In this document: positions 1 through 10,378 of the stretch, piece after piece
Layout: every line of letters starts with the position of its first letter
Position numbering within the stretch: position 1 is the first letter of the stretch
Source: Trichinella spiralis
Taxonomy: Eukaryota > Nematoda > Enoplea > Trichinellida > Trichinellidae
Reading direction: 5' to 3'
Assembly (NCBI GenBank): GCA_000181795.3
Contig: CM012954.1
Span: forward strand, 8,894,154 to 8,958,153
DNA length: 64,000 nucleotides
The notes under the pieces: generated by a model
Databases searched by the model: none
Told to the model about the DNA's origin: nothing
What the model saw: only the letters and a program-made list of their open reading frames with translations
Position numbers and translations under genes: made by a program

Positions 1-90
1 CTTCTCACTTATACTTACCTTCCTCTTGTACACAACTTACCTTCTCACTTATACTTACCTTCACCCTGTTCACTACTTACCGAACTTACC
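1..90. repeat. Short tandem array with five ACTTACC motifs
   Basis: Positions 1-40 and 41-80 are two imperfect copies of a 40-base unit. The heptamer ACTTACC occurs at 13-19, 35-41, 53-59, 75-81 and 84-90. On the minus strand each heptamer reads GGTAAGT, the ideal 5' splice-site core. The array may continue left of the window. It could be a plain minisatellite. Confidence 0.7.
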
Positions 91-179
91 TTTACATTTA
101 CGAACTTCACATTTTCCTATGTCTGCTTAGACTTATTTTTAAACATTCCGTTATAGGCAACAAGGCTAAGTAAACAGCC

Positions 180-389
180 ATGTTGCCTTCAACTGAATGT
201 CGGAATCTGGATCTAAACTATTCTTGCCAAAACGTACCTGAAAAATTCAAGCAAACTTTACAATTAACGTACGCAGCATGCAAAAGTCAAATGCTTACTG
301 ATCTGCTTCTGACTGACGGAGCATCAACTGATGGCAAGCCTTTGCCCTGTGTAAAGTGTAAAATTTTAAAACAACCGCATGTTCAATAA
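180..389 (+). CDS. Possible small protein, 69 residues, unknown
   Basis: This ATG-to-TAA frame of 70 codons has balanced amino-acid use, including five cysteines and a CVKCK motif near its C-terminus, and it is less AT-rich than the DNA around it. An in-frame TAA lies just upstream of the ATG. A splice-acceptor-like TTATAG ends about 24 bases before the ATG, so this could be the last exon of a gene starting left of the window. AATAAA at 484-489 lies about 95 bases after the stop and could serve as its polyadenylation signal. I recognise no domain. It could be a chance frame. Confidence 0.25.
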   Translation: MLPSTECRNLDLNYSCQNVPEKFKQTLQLTYAACKSQMLTDLLLTDGASTDGKPLPCVKCKILKQPHVQ

Positions 390-1079
390 CGTATAGTTAG
401 TTACGAAAGAATGCAGAATGCATAGTTATCTAAAATTTGAACTAACTTATTTGCAAAGTGTTGTGAAATGTAAAAGCATGTTAAATAAAACTGATACAAA
501 ACAGCCATATTATGAAAATTGAAGACGAATAAGAGTGCATCGTTGTTCCTTATTTAATAAGTATACAAATATGCAAAAAAATTACTTCTTACATTTGCTG
601 GTTATTCAGTTGCAGTTTCGGGCAAAAACGTTCAATTAAACATTCTTAGTCTGTGATAAGCCACACGGCATTGTGACCACTCTCACTCAAAATAAACAGA
701 ACTGCTACTTACTAATTTGTCAATCACTTTCGAACCGCACTGATGGCAACTCACACTACCAAATTTATAGAATACACACGGACACCAGCGCAAATGAACT
801 GTATTCACGATCTGCTGTTATTACAAAGCATTTAATTAACAAACTTACAATAACTAACAATTATACAAACTTACAATAAAGGAAACCACACCGATTATCA
901 TTATCATATTACTGGGTAATGCCAGTACACCAACTTCAACTGACGCAGAGCGCGATTAGTATGAAAACATATCTTGTTGATGTGGATGATGCATTGCATT
1001 CCTATAATGGGCAAAAGCTATACGTACGTATTTTTGTGATAGCACATTTAAACGCATTGATATAAACTTGACATACCAT
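390..1079. other. AT-rich stretch without recognisable gene
   Basis: Apart from the AATAAA at 484-489 I see only short AT-rich frames that begin at non-ATG codons. There is no convincing exon, RNA gene or repeat. Confidence 0.5.
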
Positions 1080-1830
1080 GTTGGCCAGAGCGACAGGAAT
1101 TAGAAAACGGTTCAATTATGATGACGTAGGCTAATTCAATAAAACATTAGATTACAAAATTTCTGATAAATAGTGTTATATAAACAGAATATACTTTCCC
1201 TTCACTCTTACCAGATATTGCATTGCAGGAAATATAGTTGTACACCTAAAAAGCAACATTTCCAATGTAATACTGAAACTTCAAACTTACTAACGTCAAA
1301 CATAACCAATCTACGTTATTACTTACATGATGCCATGGCTAGGATTAAAGTGATGTGGAATTGATGACGTAGCCAACATACAATCTGTACCCGAAAATCA
1401 AAATGATGACAAACAAACAGCAGTGCAAAATTTTGATGCACAGTTACCACATACAGATACTTTTCATAATCAGGTTATTACATTACATAATAGCTGATCA
1501 TAATGATGAATAATGAAAGTTGAAATTTTCTGAAAAGTAATTAATAAAGTGTTATATAAATTGAAACAACTTCTGTATCTCAAACATCTGAAAAACTGTA
1601 TTTCCAATTAAATTTCATATCTTGAAGTTATTCAAATCAAGGCCACCTAATCTAGAATATTATCCACATGTTTTAATTGTGCGATGCAGTTAAGATTCAA
1701 GTGATGTGGAGTTGAAGGCGTAGCAAATCTACAATCTAAATTTCACACGATAATTTCAAAAAGCCGTGCAAAATTATAATAATGCATAGTTACCATAATC
1801 ACTTACTTTTCAGAATCTCTTTGTTTGTTT
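1080..1830. repeat. Diverged tandem units, about 350-380 bases
   Basis: Two similar segments recur: GTGTTATATAAA at about 1172 and 1549, and GTGATGTGGARTTGA at about 1351 and 1701, the latter followed by a shared GCGTAGC/ACGTAGC block and by GTGCAAAATT. A third, weaker match lies at about 1110-1135 (GATGACGTAG). On the minus strand the shared block reads as a short open frame (ATSSIPHHFNPS versus ATPSTPHHLNLN) and the first two units sit beside GT donor-like sites. These may be old duplicated exons or a non-coding repeat. Confidence 0.5.
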
Positions 1831-2055
1831 GTCTCTATTTGATCATTGATATGAATATAAATTCTGAAAGTAAATTATATTAATGCCGTCATTTAAAACT
1901 AAAAAACAGAAATGCGAACTTCTTCGTCTTCAACATTTGATGTATCTGAAAGTTAGCAATAACAACACGAGAAAAAGACCTGTCAGTTTCCATTCACCAA
2001 ATTAGTAAAGTAACATGCATAGCATACCACCACCAAAATATCAAATCCAACTTAC

Positions 2056-2137
2056 CACTATTTCCTTGTTCGTTTTGAAGAGCGGAAATATAGTTGACAA
2101 AGCGCCTGACGGACAGCAATCCAGTGAACAGAATAAC
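2056..2137 (-). other. Exon-like segment, 82 bases
   Basis: On the minus strand this stretch is fully open (27 codons plus one base). It lies between an acceptor-like ACTTTAG and a consensus donor G|GTAAGT. It encodes a mixed sequence containing RRFVNYISALQNEQGNS and is richer in GC than its flanks. No partner exon is certain and I recognise no family. Confidence 0.25.
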
Positions 2138-2875
2138 CTAAAGTAATCAAAGTACTCTGATTAAACGTATAATAAGTAAATTATGCAAATGACTATTTAC
2201 TTTGCCTCCGGAAGAACAACCTAATTCACCATCAGTAATAGCGCAGTGCAATGAATTTTATGAACAACGTTACTAAACGAGACGATGAAATTTATTACGT
2301 TTTTATTTACACACTTCACATTAATACGTAATATTGCAGTATTACGTAACAGAGCATTATTATGCAAATTTATTTTAATAAAATTAGCTGAAACGAAAAT
2401 TTATTAACGTAAAGCATTACAAATTACTAAAAATAACTGAAAATGCTTCTATTGCGTTGATAGAATTTAGCTGCTTGAAAGTAGGAGGTGATACAATAAT
2501 TATATTTTGCCAATATTTTCTTGAAATCAAAATTACATAGATAATAAAAAATGATTTCAGCTTCAAATAGCTCCAAAAATAATTTATCTCAGCGCAAAAT
2601 TTCATGAGTGATGCAGCGTAGGCAGTGGGATGGCAAACAGTTATGCCAGTGGCTATGCTGCTTGGAAGCTCATTTCAACTTGCCGCTTTCATATGGTAAC
2701 TTATTACAAGACTGTTAACTTTGTTGAGCGCTGAGTTAACACAGCTTCATACAATTAGAGATATATCTACTTAAAAAAACTGTGTAACGCAACGTTTCAA
2801 ACTTAGGCATGATTTCACGACATCACACATATATATCACTATACTATATCAAATGATAGCAGTTTAGAGAAATCA

Positions 2876-2914
2876 GATATATATATATATATAGATATAT
2901 ATATATATATATAT
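2876..2914. repeat. (AT)n microsatellite
   Basis: Alternating A and T for about 39 bases with one G interruption. Confidence 0.9.
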
Positions 2915-2954
2915 CAGATCACATCAGCTAAGCGCAGTTCATTCAGCTCGAAAT

Positions 2955-3052
2955 TGTGGGGAGGGGTGGGTAGAATTTTCAATTGGAAAGCAAGGCGGGA
3001 CAACAAAAGAGGAAGGAAGGAGGGAGAACTTGCAGGATGGAGGGGGTGAAAG
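2955..3052. repeat. G/A-rich (purine) tract
   Basis: The plus strand is dominated by G and A runs such as GTGGGGAGGGG, GGAAGGAAGGAGGG and GGAGGGGG. It is strikingly unlike the AT-rich surroundings and has no reading frame. It may form purine-rich secondary structure or lie near a promoter. Confidence 0.55.
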
Positions 3053-4491
3053 TTGTCAGAATGTGAATCACATTCCTTCACTCAACTTTCACGGAAAACA
3101 ATCAGGCGTTCCTTCATTTATCAATAATGACAACATTAATGGAGATATTGAGTTATTTTCTCAATGATAAAAAACAGTGGGATCTATAAGTCTGTGCTAT
3201 TGGCAATACAATGGCATCATAGGGTCTTAAGGATGAAGTGAACGTTAGTGCCATTCTGAAAGTTTCAAGAATGGTGGTTAAAACTGTGTTTTCTAGCTAA
3301 CAGCAACTTTCCCATGCCATGCTGAAACAATTCTGTTCGCAAATTGATCAGTTTAGAGCATTTAGGGGTGTGATTTCTCTATCCCGGTGACAGACAGTTC
3401 CATTAAACAGTTGGCCAAGTATTTTACCTCAGCAGTAAATATCACAGAAGGGATTAAAGATAATGTGGGAGTGGTTCAACGACTATGTCAATACTATTTT
3501 ACAAATGCATTTGTAAGGACTATTGAGAATTGTAGATCTATATATTATTACTACTATATATTACGGCTGGAAATTGTCGTGTCTGTAATAAAGTATTGAT
3601 TATTAATTGAACATCATTAGAAAAAAAGCGCGTTAGGTTACATCCTAAAAATTAAACTTAAACAATTACAGCAAGATGTAAAAGCGGGCATGCTTAGCGA
3701 ATCGTGGGAAAAGACGGAACGAAAACAAAGTATAAAAAACAGCAAGTATGTAAAAATTCATACCTGTTAGCAGGACTGCCTGAGCCATACATTTTTCCAA
3801 CTGAGTTTCGTGATTTCATCAGTTTCACAAACTCAACGTATTTGTTGAAGTGAAGCACCAAATTGACCAAATAACGCAATGCAGTGAGTAATTAGAACGT
3901 TCCTCAGCAACGAATAATTAAATAATAGTGCAGTTCTCTCAATAAACAGAAATTTATATGAGGAAAATCACTTCCGGGTTTGGATGGCACAAAGTGCACG
4001 TAGCAAAATGCCATCGGCAGTGTTCACCTTCATTCACATTAGCATAAAGTTACTCTGCTGACCTACAAATGCATGTATGCTTTGAAAACGTGAGGTAATG
4101 TAATGGGCTAGCAACAAAGACTATAATAATTGTTGAACAACAACAAAATCCTCAATACGTTACAGATGAAAGTCTCTATCAATCTCAAATAATATTAGGA
4201 CGTAATGGAAAGAAGCATAAAAAACTGTTACGCAAATGAAGCTGAGCAGTAACGTTAATCGTACGTAAATTAAACAACAATCAACTATTAGTTCAGGATC
4301 GCTGCCTACGCAAGCAATAATAGTCAGCATGATAATAATACACTGCAATGAATACCATTTTCAACAGAGTTAACTTATTAATTTCAAAGAACCGATTGCT
4401 TAGTTATCATTTAGCAGTTATATATTCAATATTTATTTCAAGCATTATTACAATGTCATTCAATAAAAAAAACTGTAACTTACAAAAATAG

Positions 4492-7413
4492 TCAACTTCC
4501 CATCATTTGGAGATACATGTTCTGAAGAGTTGCACAACCTGATTGGCCATATTGAATATAAATGATGATGCTTGTCAGGTTTCCTTTGAAGTCGTCCTTT
4601 ATTCTGATGTTGCAGGACACCATCCGCCTACAAATATTCCAAAATCATCCTCACAACAAAATTTAGAATTCATCAATTGATGTAAATTGAAATCATACAC
4701 AACATGATCATCGATGAGTTATACTTGATAATTAATATTTGATTTTCTTTTCGTAAATGAATATTTCCATGAAAATTGTGTTAAACAGGTAGAACGCCTA
4801 CTTTTTGTTATGCACAGAAAACAATCTCCGTGACCGTTGATGCATAATCATTCAAACAACAAGATATGAGATAGAACTTTCCAATATTAACGATAATATT
4901 GCTTCGCACATCTAGAAGCGATTGGATAGCCCAAATAAGGTAAATTAAATAAAGCTATTAATTTACTTTCAAAGCAAATGTTACGTGAATTATTTCATCA
5001 CTGTTAGGTGCGTCTCGCTAGCATGCAAATTTTCATGCGTGCATTGTCTTACCGTTTGTTTGCTTAGCAACTATAGCTCGCCATCAGCGTCGGCTTCTAA
5101 TCTATAAAAAAGCTTCATTGGATATTCTTATTTTTCAAAAAATTTATAATATCTAGTAATGAGGAATAACGTAATTGATATTATTGTAAAATTGTATCAA
5201 GTACATTGCCTTCAGTGTGATTTTAGATTAACAGTCGTGAAAATTTTTGTTTGCATAACAAAAAGAAATGCAGGCACAGAAAGACTTGTTTACAAAAAAA
5301 TGCATAAAAATTCATGTTCGAGTGATGTGCATACGCTTACCTGGCTTCACATTTAATGGTGTTACGGTTTAGTACGGTGGGTAGGGAATGTGTATTGTCG
5401 TGGAATTGGAAAATCAAATTTATTAATGGGATACTAACTGAATTAAATGTCAGCCCTGCAAAAATTAAATTAATTAATGCGTTTTTCCTCACGTTTTACA
5501 GAAAATATAAAATCATCAAATGATGACAAAGTAGTGCAAGAACAAAATCAGCCGTAATTTATTCTAAATGCAAATATGGTAAAATTGCGCAATTTGAAAT
5601 AACAGATTCACTACAAGTCTTTTCTTATTGACATATATGCTAACGTTATTTGAAAAATAAGTGGAAATAACATGCACGCAAACGGCAGCAAATTATAAGC
5701 ATTAATTGTAATAATACAAAAAGTATGCAATCTTAAGATCGTTCATCAAATATACAGTAGCATTGAGTGTAATGTATGACAGCAATATTGTCATTTACGA
5801 TTCAACGAGAGCACAGTCACCAACCACTCCAAGAGTCAAAGGCCACTTTCTGCCATGAAGCATTTACGCGATCTGGTTTGGGATACGAATTTGGCGGTTC
5901 AGAGTGTATGATCCGCTCTGAAGCGAAATATCCACTGAAATTCAGGAAGGCAGGCAAGCTGGCTTCTTACCTCTGTAAGAGTCGTAACAAAACATATTAA
6001 TTACGTTTTTGTAATGAAGAATCTTGATGTCGACATGAGAAACTGCAGGAAAATAATGCAAACAATTTTGAGTGAAAATCAAAAAAATGAGCAAAAGAAT
6101 GAAATCAAAGTGTGAACAGCTTTGAAAAATCAAAGAAAATTAAAAGAAAATAAAGCATGTTGATTGATAAAATATGAAAAAAGGTATAATGTGACGATAA
6201 ATATTGAATTACATTGAAAAAGCAATGAGCAATATGTTCAACAAATATCAAAAATATTTAACAAAGAAAAAATAAATGTCACATAATTGACGGAAAATTA
6301 AAACTATTCCAATGTTCAGTCACCACAACCGATCAATGCTAACATCCATCTCGTCCATTGATTGTAGCCTTTCCATTTGGCATATCTTCTCCATGCACAA
6401 CCTATTACGGTTCGTTACGTGTTTACAAATTTGTATGCATTGTATTATGAGTCGCTTTATTTCAAATTATCGTCAAAATAAAAGTGAACCAAAAGAGTAA
6501 TAGCTGGGAATTTTGGAAAGAAAATCAAAAAGGAACATATAATAAGAGTTTTTAATAAAAGAAAAAATCATTTTTCAAAAAGGTAGAATGAAAATAATTT
6601 AATTAATGAAAACAATAAAAAGATGTGTGTCTTGAAATTAAGCTATGCGATAAATGAAAATAAATAAATGTTTACAAATGAAAAAAATCTCAAAATATTC
6701 CGACTCATGAAAACAATTGCATACAACGATTTTGCTGCGTCAAAGCCAAAATACTGCATTATTTCAAATCTCATCCATACAGATTTGTCCCTATCGTAAT
6801 TAAACTACCGGATAACTTCATCCTTTCGAAGTATCCCCACACCAGACCAACGGAATTAGGACCCACGGGAAACTTGAGATACCTTCTATTTTCCGTTCTG
6901 TTTCCTATCGATTGCGTCTACATTCTACTTCGAATCTCTTAAAATTTCAAACATTAAATCTAACGCTCACGTTAATACGCAGTGGAAGGTATAAATAATA
7001 TTTTGGAGAATGTAATTTTAAAATTATTCTAACATATTGCTTTTCAATTACACAGAAAGTTCACGAAATAGAATAATTATAGATTCAACACTCATTTTTT
7101 ATTTATAATATGAAGTTAACGCGATCAATTGAAAAATAATGCGACTTTCCTCTATATGAGCCTTCTCATCGTTGAATTTCATCACGTTCTTCTACTGTAA
7201 TTCTAAATCATGATGAATTATTTACATATAATTGAATTAAAAGAAAACGAAAAGTTTATCTGCTTCATAGATGCTCATCCTGCTTTCCACTGATTCCTAA
7301 TCTTTTTTCAGTCATCGCACATCGTTACTCTGCAGTTCCTTGAAATGATACTCACTGATTGATCGCAACCGAATGCTGCTATTACACAGCACGTCAGCAA
7401 AGAAAACAAACAT
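4492..7413 (-). CDS. Hypothetical five-exon gene, about 169 residues
   Basis: Proposed exons on the minus strand are 7413-7356, 6904-6781, 6401-6324, 5934-5821 and 4627-4492. Their donors are GTGAGT, GTATGG, GTGACT and GTGACT; acceptors end in ATAG, ATAG, TTTCAG and GTAG. All four junctions keep frame (phases 1, 2, 2, 2), giving 510 bases from ATG to TGA. Each piece is clearly richer in GC than its flanks. Exon 1 begins MFVFFADVLCNSS, which might be a short signal peptide. Exon 2 contains RYLKFPVGPNSVGLVWGYF; exon 4 is rich in Trp, Pro and Ser; exon 5 contains CNIRIKDDFKGN. A TATATAA-like box lies about 75 bases before the ATG. The first two acceptors lack a pyrimidine tract, so the outer joins are the least sure. 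I recognise no family. Intron 4 carries a diverged copy of the 1.3-kb repeat. Confidence 0.35.
4800..5100. repeat. Diverged copy of part of the 1.3-kb repeat
   Basis: This matches the right-hand part of the repeat at 7566-8850. Shared blocks are ATGAGATAGA, AATATTAAYGAT, a GATTGGATA/GATTGATAAA block, ATGCAAATTTT and GTTTGTTTGCTT followed by TATAGCTCGC. It is much more diverged than the two main copies. Confidence 0.6.
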
Positions 7414-7565
7414 CACTCTGCTACTGTGATAACACTAGCGTTTAGAGGACAGCTGATTTGAATAAATGAAAAATAACCTTAGTGTGGTGTTATATAACTT
7501 CACTTATGCGCCACAAATGGAAAAACATGCATAGCTTCACAAGTTGAAAATTTTTTCACCCTTAG
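7414..7565. promoter_or_regulatory. Possible promoter of the hypothetical minus-strand gene
   Basis: A TTATATAAC box near 7489-7497 lies about 75 bases upstream of the proposed ATG at 7413. This is the only support. Confidence 0.2.
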
Positions 7566-8850
7566 CTCAGTACTAATAATAATTGAAGCTAATATGCTCT
7601 TTATTGTGAAATATTAAAGCATTTAACAAAGATATACGTCATTTATCGTAAGCAGCTATATATACGAAATATTTAAAAGTATTTATTTCGTTATGTTAGC
7701 CGCAAAATTTCACAACTTAAAAAGATTCCGTCATTTTGCTCTGATATCTATTAAACATTCAATGTATATTCTGAACCATGCTAAGAATAAACTACAGAAG
7801 GAGTAAACTAAATGCAACTTACTTAAACGAATGCCTTCGATGCCTTCACGTAATTCTTGTATTCACGTTCGTACAAATGTAGATGACTGAATTTGAAGAA
7901 ATAATAAATAATAAACGAAACGCAAAGCAGTTTTCAATAATATTCCATGATTTTCATCGCAGACCGTAGGCCAGCAATCATCGACATTAAAGCCACGTAA
8001 ACGTACGCATAGCAGTGGAATAAAAATTTGCATACATTTTCTGGTAAACAAGTCCTACTGTGGCTGCTATTCCGCACGTTGAGCAAACAACTATTTTCTC
8101 GACTTTTAATCTAAAACGCCACGAAAAGAATTATATGAGTTCGAACTTTACAACAGTAATTATTTTGTTCTTCTCGATTACGAGATATACCATTGAATTG
8201 ATAGAACGAAGCAATTTAAACGAATTTTATCGGATATATTAAAAGTTCAGGCTATATGTTAGCAACAGTTGCAAAGTTATGAAACCTCAAGGTCACACTT
8301 AAAAATTTGCATGAAAATTCTGGTAAACAAGTTCGATGCCTACATTTCATTACGTTCAACAGACATAAGTTTCGAAACCTTACATGCAAAATCACTACAA
8401 CAGCAATATATGAGATAGAGGTTTACAATATTAATGATGTATATAATTCCTCTTCACATCTCGATATCATTCGATTGATAAAGTTATTAATTTCGTTTTC
8501 AAGCTGATGTCAGTTCCAATTATTTTTCATCACTCTTCCGCGTCATCTCGTTAATATGCAAATTTTAAACCGTAGTCTTGACGTTTGTTTGCTTTCCATG
8601 TATAGCTCGCTAGCCTCCTGAAGTGATAAATAAATATATGTATAAAAGTGCACTTGATGTGTCTTTTAATCAACTTAATTATACCCATAAATGGTGAATA
8701 TCATAATATTTATATGAATTTCAATTTGATAACTGTCGGTGACAAATTCTGATTCTGTAGATTTGAACAACATGCATTCGTCGTAATGTTTTTCAAATCA
8801 CCTAAATTTTGAAAGTTCTTTATATTGTTTTAGTTTCATAAATATATGAT
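7566..8850. repeat. 1.3-kb dispersed repeat, copy A
   Basis: This segment is nearly identical, in the same orientation, to 25537-26840. Both begin CTCAGTACTAATAATAATTG and end near TTGTTTTAG. Differences are scattered substitutions plus a roughly 30-base stretch near 7960 that is present only in copy B. Open frames on both strands are short and none resembles a transposase. I see no clear terminal inverted repeats or target-site duplication. A non-autonomous transposable element or a segmental duplication are both possible. Confidence 0.85.
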
Positions 8851-9977
8851 AATTGCATACTCAGTCGCTTTTTTCAAAGTTGATTGCAGGTTGAGAATAT
8901 CTGAAATTATATTTTAAATTAATAGAATAAAAACTGATAGCTATTCCAACCAATACATCATAACATAATTAATTAATCATCAGCATAACAAGCGTAGAAT
9001 GTCTTTTGCAATTTATTAAAGCATAGTTCGATAGCAGAATATACCACCCAATGGTAGCTGATGACTCAGGTTTCGCAGGTGTCGTGACAACGATATTCTG
9101 AATAGGTTATTTTGAAAAAGGAATTAATAAAGCAGTGGTAAGTGGATTATGCAAAATGAAAAATACTTTACCTTAATCTTTTCAGTACTCAATATCGCAT
9201 AATTTCATTATATGGTACGTTTTGCAGTCACATTCTTTATTACGCTGTGTAACATAATATTAATATGCAACTTTATTGCATTTGAATAATACTGAAGTTC
9301 TTTAAGATCTTGAACATTTTTACTCATGAATTATTATTAAGCTAGCAATGAAAAATTGTAATTCACGTTAACTTACATTAGCTCCAACATTAGCATTTCT
9401 CAGGCAAAGTTTGATTTGATGGAAAAACATCGTTTCAATAAGCATATTATTTTCCTGTAATTACCGATGAAGAAGAAACAATAAACAGGCTACTGGTGAG
9501 ATGCATTCCTTCGCAGGGCGCAGCTACTTACAAATAAATTGTTGAAAATACTGTTTTCATGCCAGTATTACAGCTTTCCTTGCAATTCATTCCAATTTGA
9601 ATTTGCTTCTTTTGGTTTGATAAACAGCTCAGTGAACGGGCAAGTATAAACCTGTACTATTACTAAAAAGATGCAACAAGAAACCCTTTAAAGCGACAGA
9701 GCATTACAATTATTCAAATGAGTGAATTTTTCATCCCCTCAGATAAATTATACTTTAATCACATTCACATGATTTAATGATAAATAAATAAATTTTAAGA
9801 AATAAAAAAAGAATAATAATGTTCGACAACAATTTCATCTAGCAATGACATTTAGTAATATTTTTTAAAAAGAACAGTTCAAACAATATGTTTCATTTTT
9901 TGAATACGGAGATGTATTCTTGAAAGCCGCAATGTTTTAACATAAAACATCTGTAATATACCATCATGTCCATTTCA
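8851..9977. other. Unassigned AT-rich region
   Basis: On the minus strand a frame near 9090-8960 follows an acceptor-like CTATTCAG and stays open for about 40 codons, but no partner exon is secure. The rest shows nothing recognisable. Confidence 0.35.
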
Positions 9978-10142
9978 TTACCTATTCACTATTTGTGCAA
10001 TTTGAAAACAGAGCGAAAAATATTGCATCGACTTTTGGCAGTTGCAGTTGCACAGAAAATCTACAGCATAATGGCGAGCACTGCAACAAAGAAAAAGGAA
10101 ATTATTAGCCGATATATTTCGCAACATTTTGCCACAAGACAT
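9978..10142 (-). other. Exon-like open frame downstream of IWS1
   Basis: A minus-strand frame starts with ATG at 10142 and runs about 54 codons to TAA. It contains a very good internal acceptor (TTTTTCTTTGTTGCAG at about 10096-10081) and a donor-like AG|GTAATG at 9982-9977. The encoded sequence is Cys-rich (DFLCNCNCQ). It could be a one-exon peptide gene or an internal exon. The opposite strand is also open here, which weakens the case. Confidence 0.2.
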
Positions 10143-10171
10143 TCTCGTCAGTACATGAATATTAACGCACA

Positions 10172-10174
<3 letters not shown>

Positions 10175-10230
<56 letters not shown>

Positions 10231-10231
10231 T
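10175..10231. repeat. (AT)n microsatellite
   Basis: A long alternating AT run grading into TTTAT repeats. The apparent Tyr-Ile repeat peptide read through it is an artefact. Confidence 0.9.
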
Positions 10232-10378
10232 TATTTATTTTAGGCTACAATTACATACAACTTTACTGTTTTCCAATTCTGAAATAATAGAAAAGCGACA
10301 ACGATTCAAACGTACGATTTCCTAAAGCATAAAAATATAATTGTGAGATTAATCACTGCAATGAAACGTTGCAAATCC

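Larger units (their letters stand above)
2138..4483. other. Unassigned AT-rich region with weak minus-strand coding signals
   Basis: Several minus-strand segments look faintly exon-like, for example 3764 to about 3880, ending at AG|GTATGA. I could not join them into a gene and found no protein family. Confidence 0.35.

Noticed and set aside
9966-10325. 119-codon plus-strand frame with a Tyr-Ile repeat
   Set aside because: Nearly half is translated (AT)n microsatellite; the first part overlaps a better minus-strand exon candidate and shows no domain.
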